This document shows positions 44,277 through 58,994 of a DNA stretch of 64,000 nucleotides, piece after piece. Numbering within the stretch: the stretch's first letter is position 1; the number at the start of each line of letters is the position of its first letter. Source of the stretch: Perkinsus marinus ATCC 50983 (Eukaryota; Perkinsozoa; Perkinsida; Perkinsidae); assembly GCF_000006405.1 (NCBI RefSeq), contig NW_003210480.1, positions 45,992 to 109,991 of the forward strand. Reading direction: 5' to 3'. A program made the translations under genes and the position numbers. Below the pieces are notes generated by a model, which did no database searches, had not been told where the DNA came from, and was given only the letters and a program-made list of their open reading frames with translations.

Positions 44277-44638
44277 TCAGCTCAGCGCAAGATGCCCACA
44301 TCAGCGATGTCTACCTGAGCACATCCTCAGCTCGTCTCGATGTACCCTATGCGAGGGCTTTTGTTAATCAACTAGACCAACTTAGTAATACGGTTGCTAA
44401 CTCCTTGCTTGAGATTATGTTTAATCCAAAATTGAAAACTGTTTCTGTGATTGAGATTCGGTTACGGAATTATTCCTGGTTATCGGAGTTAGCTTACTGC
44501 ACAATTTCTGTATATCTCTGTCATCATCTCTACGTGCTCTTCAAGAGCATCTTAACTCTACTGTATCCACAATTGGCAAGTCAACTTTCACTCAACACAA
44601 CCAAATGAAGATAGAAACTCCTCGTCACACATGAACTC

Positions 44639-45378
<740 letters not shown>

Positions 45379-46435
45379 TCAAGTGACTCCGAAATTCAGT
45401 TGCCGGTCAAACATAAGCTTAGTCATTTCATACTCCACAGTCATACGGTATCCCACGGTTTCACCATAATGCGGTCGAACATCTCTACAGATATCAACCT
45501 TATCGGGCTTTATACGGGCCGGAGTCATCAACAGCCTCAGCCCAACAGAGCCTACTCATGTTGTCTCACTTTGTATACAATTCAATCACATATGTCGGCC
45601 AGTCCTTGGGTTTTGGTCGTCTACTTTTCGCGCGCCACTAATTTCTCACTTGCACGGTTTCGTTGTCATCACAAGTGGAAAGCATCTACTTATCTCTTCG
45701 AGACCATGATGGGTACCATCTATATGCGGTGAACTAACCATTCACAAGAGGTGATATTTGCGTTTCTGTTGGCGGATGCAACTTGGCTTTGTGTTATGGG
45801 TTCACGGAACCGGGTGGTTCATCATCAACATGGAGAAGAAAAACTTAGTACAGACCCCAAATTCTCTATTGCAACCACAAATGGACCTCGGAGGGCACAA
45901 AGATCTCACAGAGGAGTCCCCCAAAAAAGCACCGCGGATGAGAACGGGGAAAAAGAAACCCGAGACCCACCCGAAACCCGACAGGACAATCCGAAACCCG
46001 AACTGTCATCCAGCGTGAAATGTGGCCCAAGGAGACAGGAAGTGGCCACGGGAGAAGTTTGTGGCTGCAGCAAGAAAATCTGTGGCTCGTGCGGAGATAT
46101 TAGGAGATGGAGTTTAAGACGAGTTATGTGCTCAGAACTCATATCCTTGGATAGTTTAGAATCACAGACTCGCAATTTGTACTTTCTCCTAGTTCCAGCT
46201 CTGCAGCTATCACATAGTTGATATGGTTGAGCTCCGATGTGGTCAAGTGTAACTCGCCGCTTGCCATCCGAAGCACCCAGGTTCGAACCCTCCATCCAAC
46301 TTTTACACACTTACCCAAAACCACTTCTGTTATGATATTCAAATTCATAGGAGAGCTCTTGCTACTTGCAAACAGGGATACTTGAAACGCTTTACAATAC
46401 ATCAAATCAAATGAACGCCATAATGATTCCACGGC
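45379..46435. other. Intergenic, no gene supported; one tRNA-like stretch
   Basis: This separates the NACA and DEK-like genes. Its open frames are low-complexity or random. At 46238-46300 there is a GGTTCGAACCC B-box with an upstream TGTGGTCAAG block, resembling a tRNA. Neither the acceptor nor the T stem pairs fully, so I do not call a tRNA gene. Confidence 0.5.
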
Positions 46436-49337
46436 TCAGTTTCCAGCTTCCTGACTGATACCCTCGTAAATGTCAACGTCATCATCAGCCTCTCTATTAT
46501 CAGTAGCAAGTCTGAGCGATTAAAAATGAACAACAAACGGAGAAATTCACCCACTTTTCGGGGGACTCTTTCTCAGCGTTTATCTGCGTTTCCTCCTCAC
46601 TTTCTTTGACATCCTCTTTTTTGGGCTCGTCTGTCTAAGGATCGAATGAAACGATGAGAAGTATTCCCAAAACTTCAGCATTTTGCGGGAGAGAAATATC
46701 ACATATGTTACAAAAAATATATTTTCAGATATATCAAAAATCCACCACACTAATCCCCATAGAGAACGCCGACTCGGATGATCATACAATGCGAACACTT
46801 CCCACAGCAAACGACCGCATGACGAACAACCCTTCTCTGCGCTCAAAACGGTGATACAAAAATTTGGTGAAACGACTCAAAAACAGCGCATTCCTAAAAA
46901 TGAGGAGCATTGGAGAGAAGATGACACAATTTCGATGGTAAACGGTTCAGTACAAGTCTCCAACGTTTTGTGTAATCTGGCAACTATCAATTCGTCTGTA
47001 TTTGTACGTCTGTGTTACAATGGCAAATTGCGTGATCGTGTCTCCGCTATATATGTGTTGAAAAAGATGATAATTCGACTTCTAATATTCGATCATCGAT
47101 AACCATATCGGCAATCTTCGACGTAGGGAATCATTTTCAAATCATTATAGATGCCGTAAAAACCCTCCTCACATGGCCAGTTTCTTCACGCCCTTCCTCA
47201 GCAGAGTTTTCCTCCGACTCTCCGTCTTCGCTCGACCTCGATGATGATGAGGAGGAGGATGATGAACTTGAACTATCGGAGGACGAATCTTCCGAGGAAG
47301 TATCATCATTCTGAAGGGAAACAAAAAATGAGCCCATCTAAAAAATTACATAACTTTTTTTCAGCTCCGCAACCGAAACTACTTCAGATCAATCTGTTCT
47401 ACCAGTTACGTATACCAAAAAAACTGTAAATTAATCTCAACGATAATGGAGTTTCACCCTAGTGATATGAAAAACACAATTCGCGAATACTACAGGCCGC
47501 GAATATCGCGTTTTTCACCAAGTTTTACGCCATTTCACATAAAACGGGTGAAGCTCCAATATTCCTGCATGAAACAACTAATTTTTCGTGAAAAAAATTA
47601 TCGCGCATTCTCATCGGCCTGGAAATTGATCAAACGATGGCGTCCAGAAAACCTCATAGAACTCAACTAGATGTCACTCAAAACTGATCGCTGGTGAATC
47701 CATACGACATTTTGGAATTAAAACTCTAGGGGAACATATTCGCCTTACTTTTTTCTCTTCCGACCCTTCGCGAGCCTTCTTAGCATTACTCTTACCAGCT
47801 GTACTCGAACGCTTGCGTTTTTGCCCAGCCTTTTGAGGAGTACCAAAAGCAGCCTTCTCCACACTAGGAAGGGAATCATAATGAAAATATGCAAATTGAA
47901 GCAAATCAATTTGTGGTATATGAAATATATTCCACGAATATCTGTCATCAGTCGAGGGGAGGAAGACTACTGTTTGCCAATACGGTGTCGAGACCAAAAA
48001 GTAAACTCTGCATATTGCACATACTGCGATGCATGAAAATTCTCAAAATGGCGTAAAACTGTGGAAATTTCTGGAAATTTTCAAGCTCCTTTCCACCCCA
48101 TCACCTCGTCATGCTGGTCCACTCTACACTGAGCATCTCAGTAATCTCCTTTGGTGTGAGCAGCTTCCCTGATTCGGTGTTCTTCATCTCCTTCGTTCTC
48201 TGTGTGAGGAAATTGGAAAACCCCGAGCCTTGTCGGGTAGTCTTGCTGATCTTTCTTTTTCTAGCTGTAGAAGCTCGTCTCTTGGCTCTTGGCTGTGATA
48301 GAGAAAAGGCGATTATTAGGGATTTCTATCTCTATAAAAATTCCCTCGAGCTAGTGGAGCGACTTCGCATATCATAGTGTTTGTCATACCATCGGCAGAA
48401 TCTCAGAAGATATGTATGGTATTCTTTCCCGTCATCTCAGTTTTCAACTCGCAATTCTGGCTTCCCCATTTGAATATAAAAAATTCTACTGTAGCCTCGC
48501 AACGTGAATCTGCTCCTGAGGATCTACTCCATATGGCGTTCATCACGTTTCCTCAGATTATCGTAAAGTTCACCATCACAGGGGACGACACATTGAAAGA
48601 TTCCATGCGCGATCGGTAAACTCACTTTTTTCAATCCCTCGTCCTTCGGAATGTCCAAAAATCTCAAAATCGACTGGGAAAATAGAAAAGGTATTTCACC
48701 ATAACAGAAGCAATTCACACCTCTTCTAAGGCAGTACGGCTCTGAGATGCTGACAACCCCAATGTACGGGCGATCTCTCTCAAACTCTGTCAGAAGTAAA
48801 GATGCAGACAGGTTGCTGCGAGGAGCAGCTCACTTCCTGTTTCTTAGTGGTCGAGAGAGTCTTCTCGATCCTCTCTCGGTCCTCGGAATTTTGGGAGCCG
48901 TTCCAGGCGCGAATCTGGGAAAAGGCACGATCCGGACCTATTTCGTATCTTGCGCAGTCGACCAGAAGATACTCACATCCCTTTTCCTAGTGGATTCTTT
49001 CCCAATTGAGTTAAACAGACAGACATGTAGCCTTTTGAGGCCCTCACTATCAGCCGCAGCCTTACTGATGCCCTTCGAAACCTGTCACATGAGCTATCAC
49101 CCTGAAGGTCCCTGGTTCGATTCCGACACCTACCACTTCAATATCTCCCAGCTTGAGTCCCTTTCCCTCTCCAGCCTGGAGCTTCTTCCTTGCCTCAATT
49201 TTCCTCTTCTGTGGCGGAGCGAAGTGCTCAACAGGCTTGCTCGTTCTACTGCTCTTTCTGATCACATCCTCATTGTCTGATATCTCCGATTCGACATCTG
49301 TTGGAGGATTCTCAGGAGGGTTGGTAGTCGGCTCCAT
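46436..49337 (-). CDS. DEK-like chromatin protein with HMG-box-like segment (multi-exon)
   Basis: Exons placed from splice signals and phase: 49337-49137 (or 49134), 49081-48977, 48914-48834, 48673-48626, 48292-48105, 47863-47749, 47310-47173, 46634-46554 and a last acidic exon ending in TGA at 46436 (start uncertain, about 46489). The protein is about 336 aa. Exons 1-4 read like the conserved DEK region: RTSKPVEHFAPP, GEGKGLKLGDIE, LKRLHVCLFNSIGK, RERIEKTL and ILRFLDIPKDEG. DEK proteins bind DNA and chromatin in the nucleus. Exon 5 is basic, then GFSNFLTQRTKEMK...EITEMLSVEWTSM resembles a short HMG box. Exon 6 is Lys/Arg-rich. Exon 7 is a Ser-rich acidic tract with a run of 12 serines, and the tail is acidic. 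A 110-bp MITE lies in intron 6. The joins of the last two exons are tentative, and the HMG call is weaker than the DEK call. Confidence 0.72.
47448..47557 (+). mobile_element. 110-bp MITE with GGAGTTTCACCC ends, AAT target duplication
   Basis: The terminal inverted repeats are GGAGTTTCACCC and GGGTGAAGCTCC. AAT occurs directly outside both ends (47445-47447 and 47558-47560). The interior matches 5112-5229 (CCTAGTGATATGAAAAACAC, GCGAATATCGCG). It sits in an intron of the DEK-like gene. Confidence 0.88.
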
Positions 49338-50182
49338 GGGAATCGTGGACAATATCAATGGGCTTAGTGAAATCTACGATTTGAGCTTATACTTTCAGAG
49401 GCAGGCTCTTTAGAGCAGTCGCTAGTAAACAGATGAAAGAATGAAAAAATGACAAGTGAAGTTGCAGAATCAACTTCGGGCTCCAAAAGAGTTCATTCAT
49501 CACTCCCACTACAGAAGACGGAGGGGAATCGATTCCTCATGAATTATATACAAGTACGGTCAGGTGCGGAACAAACTTCATGTTGACGTTACAATCGATA
49601 CTGAATGTATATATTGACTCGTAGCATGTAGTCAGGAGTTACCTTGCTGAGCAACCCGTGAATCTAGCGCTAGTATGCATACGTCGTCGAGTTGAAGTAG
49701 TGAATATAAAAGAACGGTGGCCCCGTTGTAGGATGTAACATACTTCACAATTTGATGCGACAAATGAGCGATTTTCCATAGTATTTTTACTAGAAATGCC
49801 TACATACTCATCAATCTCAACACTATCATAACTATTCCGAGCCCAATGAGAGTACGCGAGTGCTGCAGACCCCCCCCCCCCCCCCATTGACCCACTCATA
49901 CAAGTCAGTTGACAGTGATACCGAGAAACGAGTGAGCTTAAAAGGGATGATAACCTAGTGCACTCAGAACCCTTCATACGTGAGTAACTCCTGTATCCGA
50001 GACATGACCCGCATACACTGACCAAAACAGGGAGGGAGAGGATCTTTACAGTACAGACGTCGTCTGTAATATTAAATTGATGTGAGGATCCCATAAATAC
50101 TCACCTTCCGATTGCCGACACTTTCGGGTTGGAATGGTATAATAATACCGCAGTTGGGGCTGCGGGCAGAGGCCAAGTGAGC
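49338..50182. other. No gene recognised; C16 homopolymer
   Basis: DNA upstream of the DEK-like gene. A run of 16 C (49870-49885) is present. Open frames are short and unlike known proteins. Any promoter of the DEK-like gene would be in the left part, but none is recognisable. Confidence 0.45.
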
Positions 50183-50455
50183 AGAGGGGCGGCTATGCCA
50201 TCCCAAGATATGCCTCAATAAGATCAATTTCTCCGAGAGGGCGGCTATGCCATCCCAAGATATGCCTCAATAAGATCAATTTCTCCGAGAGGGGCGGCTA
50301 TGCCATCCCAAGATATGCCTCAATGAGATCAATTTCTCCGAGAGGGGCGGCTATGCCATCCCAAGATATGCCTCAATGAGATCAATTTCTCCGAGAGGGG
50401 CGGCTATGCCATCCCAAGATATGCCTCAATGAGATCAGTTCCTCCGAGAGGTACG
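50183..50455. repeat. 53-bp tandem satellite, 5 copies (related to the 1-583 array)
   Basis: GGCTATGCC recurs at 50191, 50243, 50296, 50349 and 50402, a period of 52-53 bp. The unit shares GCTATGCCATCC and ATCAATTTCTCC with the array at the window start, but differs between them (CAAGATATGCCTCAAT against AAACACATGTCTTGACAC). Confidence 0.93.
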
Positions 50456-51240
50456 ACCGAAGACCCTGCAACTACAAGGTGATCAGAGAAATGGCCCGGG
50501 TTCGTTCGAGGGCCAAAACCGCAGCCTTATAGTGCCTACTTGGCAATACCAATGGGGTTTCATCTTATGCTCCTGACGCTGTGCTTGGTTCATCTCGCGT
50601 CACGCGCCACAAAATTATCACCTCTGCGTGCACGTGTTGCTCAATGCAGTGATCAACTCCGGTTGATCGGCGAGAATGAAATTCCAGTAGTTGAGGAACT
50701 TCCTGCTCCTGCACAACGAGGAAGAGGGTGATTGTGCGATGAGCCTGTGATGAGGCATGGAGGCATCTTGCGCACATCCTGGGGTACTAGCTTCAAGCCA
50801 GTGCAGCTATTCGAGCGATACCGATGATTTAAGTAATGAGTGATGTTGGTTGTCTGGTGATCACCAGACTTTGGCGGATGTTTCGCGCCCATCTCGGCAC
50901 AATCCCTCGATGCGGAGGTAGGGTTAGAGTTTGTCTTCAACGATATTTCAAGGTAAGTCCGCGGAGATATTTGGATTGTATTCGTTCACAATTTATTGTG
51001 CAATAACCAAGGGGAGTTACACGACAGGCGTCTTCAGCGAGGAAGAATATGCTTTGCTCTTATCTCAGGCAATAGTGAGGTTTAGTAATGGTTTCTGATG
51101 GTAGTAAACATATAGGTACACGTTTCTCGCTGAAAATGTAGCCTTAAAATAGGTCTCACGAACGGCCATCGTGTCGTATTTCATTCTTCGAATGTACCTC
51201 GTACATACTACGCACTCTGTACTACGGAGGCTACGTATGA
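50456..51240. other. No gene recognised
   Basis: A frame at 50540-50731 (63 codons) begins with a hydrophobic, signal-peptide-like stretch (MLLTLCLVHLASRA). It has no resemblance I recognise and no continuing exon that I can place. The rest appears non-coding. Confidence 0.35.
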
Positions 51241-51249
51241 ATGTAGCAT

Positions 51250-51795
51250 TTTGAATGGATCACTGATCCCGGATCAGGATCACGGATCACGAGTAGTGTA
51301 ACGTAGCAAAAGGGCCCCGTTACAGGATCACCGTAATTCAGCACGTAGAGCACCACTGATCCGTAAACTCAGTTTACTAAACTGATCCTCTTTATGGATC
51401 AAGAATTTGATCTCATGCTTGATCTGGATCAGAGGATGATCCGGGATCATTGATCCCTCGGTACAACATGGATGACGGATCATCCTAATTTCTCACGACG
51501 TCTGAGAATTTCTCATGGTTCAAGTTTTTTTCCAAGGATCATAGATCAGGAATCCTGATCTGATCCTTGAGAAAAACTTTCATGGTCAACTTTCCTGATT
51601 CAGGATCAAAAATGAGGATTACGCGAGATCCAGATCAGGGATCAGTATCAAAATTCAGGGATCAAGATCAAAAGTCAAGGATCAGGATCAAAGATCACGA
51701 TGTGACTCACGCATCTCGGATCACGATGGATTTGGCTCAGGCGTCAAGATCAACGAGTGATCTGGATCATGTACTCGATCTGTGGATCAGGATCT
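51250..51795. repeat. GATC-dense degenerate repeat block
   Basis: I count about 36 GATC tetranucleotides in some 545 bp, where about two would be expected by chance. Most are GGATCA, TGATCC or AGATCA in both orientations with irregular spacing. This is not a simple tandem array. One frame stays open (51567-51809), but its Asp/Arg/Ile-rich composition follows from the repeat, so I do not treat it as a gene. Confidence 0.85.
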
Positions 51796-51804
51796 GCATA
51801 CGGC

Positions 51805-51880
51805 CCTAGGCCCCTCTGTGTCACAGAGTCTGTGAACCTGTAGGGTTGTTCGCCTACTTTTCATAATCCGTTTCGTGTTG
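51805..51880 (+). pseudogene. Relic of a GAPDH 3' flank
   Basis: TAGGGTTGTTCGCCTACTTTTCATAATCCGTTTCGTG-type sequence resembles the DNA after the GAPDH stop codons (CAGGGTTGATGGCTTTTCATTATTC, then TTTCGTGTTGTG). No coding part remains. Confidence 0.5.
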
Positions 51881-52549
51881 TGTATACACTCAGTAGCATC
51901 GGAACGAAACTGCTGTAGGAAATCGCAAGGAAAAAGAGATATTAGAAAAAGAGCCTATCCTCAATCTTCGTGTATCAGATATCAAACGGAGCAAGTGAGT
52001 TTTCTAGATTCGTGTTGAAATCGATGAGCTAGTCTCTCTAGACAATCTAACTGTCAAGTAGAGTTACGTTCACGTTGTACGAATATCGATGGTATAATGT
52101 GGTCTGACGAGTGATGACATCGATGAGCGTAATACATGACATTTTTAAGCCTGTAATTGTGTACTTTGAACATAGCAGACACGTCTACACATTTTCCCGT
52201 GCAAGTTTAATGAGTGGGTAGGCAAGAATGACGGTGTTGTAGGCAAGTTCGTTCTTGAGAATTCAAGCATGGCACAATTCGGTTCTGTTATAATCACGAT
52301 GGAGTCAACCTTGGATTTTCATTGTCAATCTGATTGACAATGAAAATATAAGCTTGTCATTGGTCTAGTGTGTTACAGTCAAGTTTGACAGTAATTACAA
52401 AGATACACAAACAGTCCTTATTGTACCTTTCAATGGAGTTTCATGGGAAGGAGGTAATCAACCGTTCACCACATCACCACCTACAACACAGATACTCACA
52501 CCAATACACCAACAACAACAACATCATTATCATGAGCATTTTAACAACA
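51881..52549. other. No gene recognised; perfect hairpin at 52315-52347
   Basis: Contains ATTTTCATTGTCAATC and its exact reverse complement separated by one base. No coding frame can be supported. Confidence 0.55.
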
Positions 52550-52922
52550 TCATGGATTCTCTAGTAAAGCTATCGTATTATCAGTGTAATCAACATGAAC
52601 AGTATACGCTCTGAAGAAAGGCGTACCCAGCATGTTCTGATCTTTACCAAAGTGATTGATGTAGATTATAACATCCTCTCCTCCAGTGTCACCGGTATAA
52701 TGTTTGGGATGAATCCTAATCTGTTTTGACTCTTTCCCTCCCTCAAGTTGCAGATTCAGCACAGGCAGACTATCGTATGCTTCCTTCTTGACGTGAATGA
52801 ATCCATCCCCTTCTAAATAGCACATTTTTCCAATTTTGTCTTCCGAATAACCCAGTTTCTTTTTCATAGTCCTTCTGATTTTCGTTTCGATTCTGTCGAG
52901 TATGCTCTTGTAAGGCAAATAA
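52550..52922 (-). CDS. Pepsin-like (A1) aspartic protease, C-terminal fragment cut by gap
   Basis: An open frame runs from the gap edge to a stop at 52550 and gives the last ~122 residues of an A1-type protease. LPVLNLQLEGGKE and MLGTPFFRAYTVHVDY, followed by DNTIALLENP, correspond to the late C-lobe strands that close pepsin-like folds. Both catalytic Asp motifs would be upstream, in or beyond the 100-N gap, so activity cannot be judged. Sequence right of the gap does not continue the protein, so either the missing piece is larger than the gap suggests or the gene is truncated. Substrate and location are unknown. Confidence 0.7.
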
Positions 52923-53022
52923 NNNNNNNNNNNNNNNNNNNNNNNNNNNNNNNNNNNNNNNNNNNNNNNNNNNNNNNNNNNNNNNNNNNNNNNNNNNNNN
53001 NNNNNNNNNNNNNNNNNNNNNN
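52923..53022. other. Assembly gap (100 N)
   Basis: Exactly 100 N; the true size is unknown. It truncates the protease fragment to its left. Confidence 0.99.
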
Positions 53023-55975
53023 GGCTCAGTTACAAAATAGCAAAGGAGCAAATACCAAAAAAGTGCCAATTAGCTGGAATGTATATTTCCTGCGGCTTTT
53101 GCTGTTGTGCTAGTGTGTAAGAACGCTATGGCTGATATACAGAAGAGCAAAGTAGCAAAATTCACTTTACAAATACGCAAATTTGCCGTTTTGTATAACA
53201 GAAACTGCTCGAATGAATATCGTTTGCTTGTTTAAATTTCAGAAAATTGCTAGAATATATAAAAGTTGCCGCTATGTGAAGTGCTACTATGTAACAAAAT
53301 TGAGCAATTTTGCTCAAAGAAGGGGCAAACCGATAAATTGCTCCTTCTACTATTGAGCAAATTGCTACTTTTCAGAGGAGCAATTTGCCGCTTTACGAAT
53401 GGGCAATCCCGTAATGGAGCAAATTTTTGCTGTTCTACAATCGGAAGAAGAAATTGAAACTTCGCACGCGAGATTCTAACCTTGGTGGCTTGTTGGTGAT
53501 TGTGTTGAGCATTGCATTATAGTTTCGAAGTCTCTGAGTGGTGACTTTTCTGCAAAGTTCTTTGGTTTGTCGATATAGATAAGAGATTCTCGAGTAACTC
53601 AGAAAGCTCAAAGAGGGAACTCGAAAGTAGTGTCGAAGTAGTAATGGGGGAAATACTGGTGGTATTGGGATTGTGGATTAAGACTTTTGCTATGCTCTGT
53701 ATTATGTTTGCAAGTAGAGGATTTGTGTTTACATGGTAGTTTGTATTGGGCGGAATCACTCGTACTGAGTGATCCGAGATCACTTATTTGGATCAACATG
53801 GATCACTCATCTGCAGTGCAGTGCTGTATTGCAGGCACCCCAGTGGTGCCCATGCGAGATGTCGTGGCTTTCATACACGCATCCTGATCCCTACGTGGCC
53901 TATTGCATGCGAACCAATATGCTCTTCCGTAGTCTGAGCAAATACTGGTCATTGCAGAAAGACGCCCCTCGCGAAAATCGAAATTATCGAGGAAAGAGGC
54001 AGGCTGGCTTAGCAGTGCTGAGTTAGCACTCCGCATTACCCGGGCCGGGTAACCCGGCGCTGAACAAGTTCTTCCGAGGTTCCAGATGTGAGGAGATAGT
54101 GCGAAAGTACTCGCCTCACAACAATGCTATTTTATTGGTGGAGGAATATGAGAGCCACGCGGCAAAAGAATTGCAGCAGAAGCTGTCGAAAGAGGACGAG
54201 CGTGAGGAATCGAAGTAGTTTCTCCCATCACTGGAGACTAGCGACCATGTACGCACTCGCAGTAAGGTAGGCACCTCAGTGGTGCTCAGCTGTTGTAGCT
54301 GCTACAAGTAGCTGTCTCGGTGATTGGTAGAGATAATTTGGACGTTCCTCAATATGCTTCTCTTGTAACCCTTAATAGTATCTCTATGAAGGCCCTCTAG
54401 TGGTGCCCGGGAGTGAATATTGTGTGCGGGGGCCTGTAGAGTTCATAATCAGTAATTTAGTCCGTGTTGCGTTTCCCCTGTACAATCCTTCGACACCTCT
54501 GCAAAGTCTATAACAATAGCTCCACGAAGACGCTCCGATGAGTGGCACTGCCCATGAGCAAATGTTCCTCGTACAGAATGTCAAAGTTGCCCGTAATACT
54601 TACGTAATGCCTACTTGAGGGTTTAACTTCTGGGTATTGTTGAGTCGTCAATACGTACAATCGTAGCGAACCATGAGACACAACTGTTACGATGCAAGAA
54701 GAGAGTGGATACTCGAAGAGGGGGACTCAATTTAAGTGTTATCTCATCTGATTCAATCGCGACATGCAAGAGCGATCATGTTTTTGGTATGCAGCATTGA
54801 TCATAACTCGCGCCGTCTTCAGACTGAATGATATATCTCACTAGAGTGCTACCACGCTTTGATCCGGTACTAAGTGAGACACGAGGTGTGACACCTCTGA
54901 TAGATACTTAGTAAGTGCACAGGGCATGAACTGTTCATGTTACATGCACCAGAATGGATATAAGACGCAATACCATAATCGAACGAGAAATGCTATCATA
55001 TAACTATGTTTGCTCGATTGTATATTGCTCGTACGAATAATGCAAAAGGGCAAGTTTGCTAATACCGCTAACAGAGACGGAGTTTGAGCGAATGAGCAAA
55101 ACGCTAGTATATATTCTCGCAGGGCGTAAGTTACAAGAGAGCAAATAGCCGAAACATAAAAGTAGCGCAGCGTTGTCACATACCGGCAACTGCCAAGTTG
55201 TATATTTCATGCAGGAACATCACATAAGGGCAAACCTTGACAAATGCCAGACTATATAATTACAACGCAAAACATATCAAACAGCAAATGAGCACAACTT
55301 GCCAGAATAACGAAAACGTGCGGGCGAAGCACACTTGGGCAAAAGTGCCAGCGTGTAAAACATTCCGGGGAAATATACAATGCAGCAAAAAAGAGCAAAA
55401 AAGAGCGACTTGCTGGAAAACACTTTTGGATTTGCTACTTTCAACATTGGGTTGGTAAAACCTATACCAGGAATTGCTAGGTTGTAAATGTGGTTGCTAC
55501 TTTGTAACTGAGAAAGCAGCACATACAAAAGAGCAAAAAAGTGAGACTGTCAGGAATTATAGCATTTGGCAAACCCGCAACATTAGCAAAAAGTTGCGAT
55601 TGCCGGATTGTATTACACCGGTCAAGGGCTATCGCTCGGTTCTATAAAGTCTGGAAGACCGACACAGTGTGTGTTGGTACTATGGTGTGTGGGTCCTGTC
55701 TGTTGACGACAACGGCGCCGAATAAGTCAAAGCTGTCATGGTTGGTATTTGTAGCTCTACCGTGAGGTATTCTACGATGGTGCATTAGAAGTGGTCCTGT
55801 GATTTGGTGACGATTTTGAAGTAATTTACACTCTTTGAAGAATAATCTCGGAACTGGAATTCAACCATTTTAAGAGTAGCAGAATCCCTGGGATTCTGTA
55901 TCTTTTTCGGACTTTCATTCAACATATCATTCTGTATTTTCTCGGTATTAGTTAACTAAGTTAACTGAGCAGTTT
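53023..55975. other. Gene-poor DNA with degenerate GAGCAAA/TTGCC arrays
   Basis: Two AT-rich patches, about 53023-53460 and 55000-55600, repeat variants of GAGCAAA, TTTGCC and TTGTA in irregular succession, suggesting decayed tandem arrays. Between them I see no supported gene. Frames such as 53687-53887 are isolated. A few GATCA clusters recur near 53772-53812. Confidence 0.45.
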
Positions 55976-56715
<740 letters not shown>

Positions 56716-57055
56716 GAGTTCATGTGTGACGAGGAGTTTCTATCTTCATTTGGTTGTGTTGAGTGAAGAGCACGTAGAGATGACGAGACTGGGATAGACA
56801 GAAATTGTGCAGTAAGCTAACTCCGATACGTGTCTCCAGGAATAATTCCGTAACCGAATCGCAATCACAGGAACAGTGCTCAATTTTGGGTCACACATAA
56901 CAAGGACAAAGAGAAAATCTCAAACAAGGAGTAAGCAACCATATTACTAAGTTGATCTAGTCAATTAACAAAAGCCTTCGCATAGGGTACATCGAGACGA
57001 GCTGAGGATGTGCTCAGGTAGACATCGCTGATGTGGGCATCTTGCGCTGAGCTAA

Positions 57056-58168
<1,113 letters not shown>

Positions 58169-58994
58169 TTAGTTGACTCACAGCAATTCATTCACCATTT
58201 ACTGCTTTTCTCATCTAAAGGGACATCGGGTCCTTCCACAAACCCTCAGGGTTGATGGCTTTTCATTATTCATTTCGTGTTGTGTACATGACAATTGTAA
58301 GAGACATAGTGCGACGCATCGTTGGGACGGGTAAGTGCAAGCCTTGAGTATAGCCAGATCGATGCAACACGGCGCGGAGTGGTGATATCTCGAGAGAGCT
58401 GTGGCTCAGTGGGTTCCAGCAACGCTCTCTGGGATGTGTGATGGAAAGGGCTTTCGATCAGCTGAAAATTCGTTACCAAACCTTGGTGTTTCTCTGCTTG
58501 CTTGAAACCCTGCGTTATCTCAATGCTCTCTGGCAGTTCCTCTTAGAATGGAAAAATGCACTGAATTCGGAATACCAAATATTCTGAAGTTTGGAATCGT
58601 AAAATCAGTTTTCAAACGTGGAATGCAATCTCAGACTCAATTTTCAGCTGCATAACTAATCCTATTCGGGCGAAGCACTGTAGAGAGAACACGAACGTGG
58701 CTCATTTGAAATGCTTATTCAAAGTGAGCAGAAGAAAGTGTGATTGTAATTTGATGACGGGGAAGAGATCTACATGTCGTGACGCGAGGGCGTGGGGACC
58801 TTCACGAGAGCAAACGGCGACTGCAGAGGGTGCGAGTAGACAAGACCATCGAGGGGTAGATACTGGTAGCAACTATAAAAATGCTCGACCGTTCAGATTT
58901 CACATGAGAAGGTGCTTCGTAGGGCGAACACAGCAGATGGAGATGAGCAAATAGGTAAGCATTTTATTGGGGAAATGAAAAGGAGTTAGATGCA
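58169..58994. other. GAPDH 3' flank and unassigned DNA
   Basis: 58169-58285 is homologous to the flank of GAPDH copy 1. Beyond it a frame at 58697-58954 (85 codons) has no recognised similarity. Confidence 0.5.

Noticed and set aside
45751-46221. 156-codon open frame upstream of NACA
   Set aside because: Low-complexity charged composition, no recognisable domain, no matching splice signals, and another frame of similar length overlaps it.
46217-46300. tRNA gene with variable arm (Ser/Leu type)
   Set aside because: The B-box is good, but the acceptor stem pairs at only about four of seven positions and the T stem at three of five.
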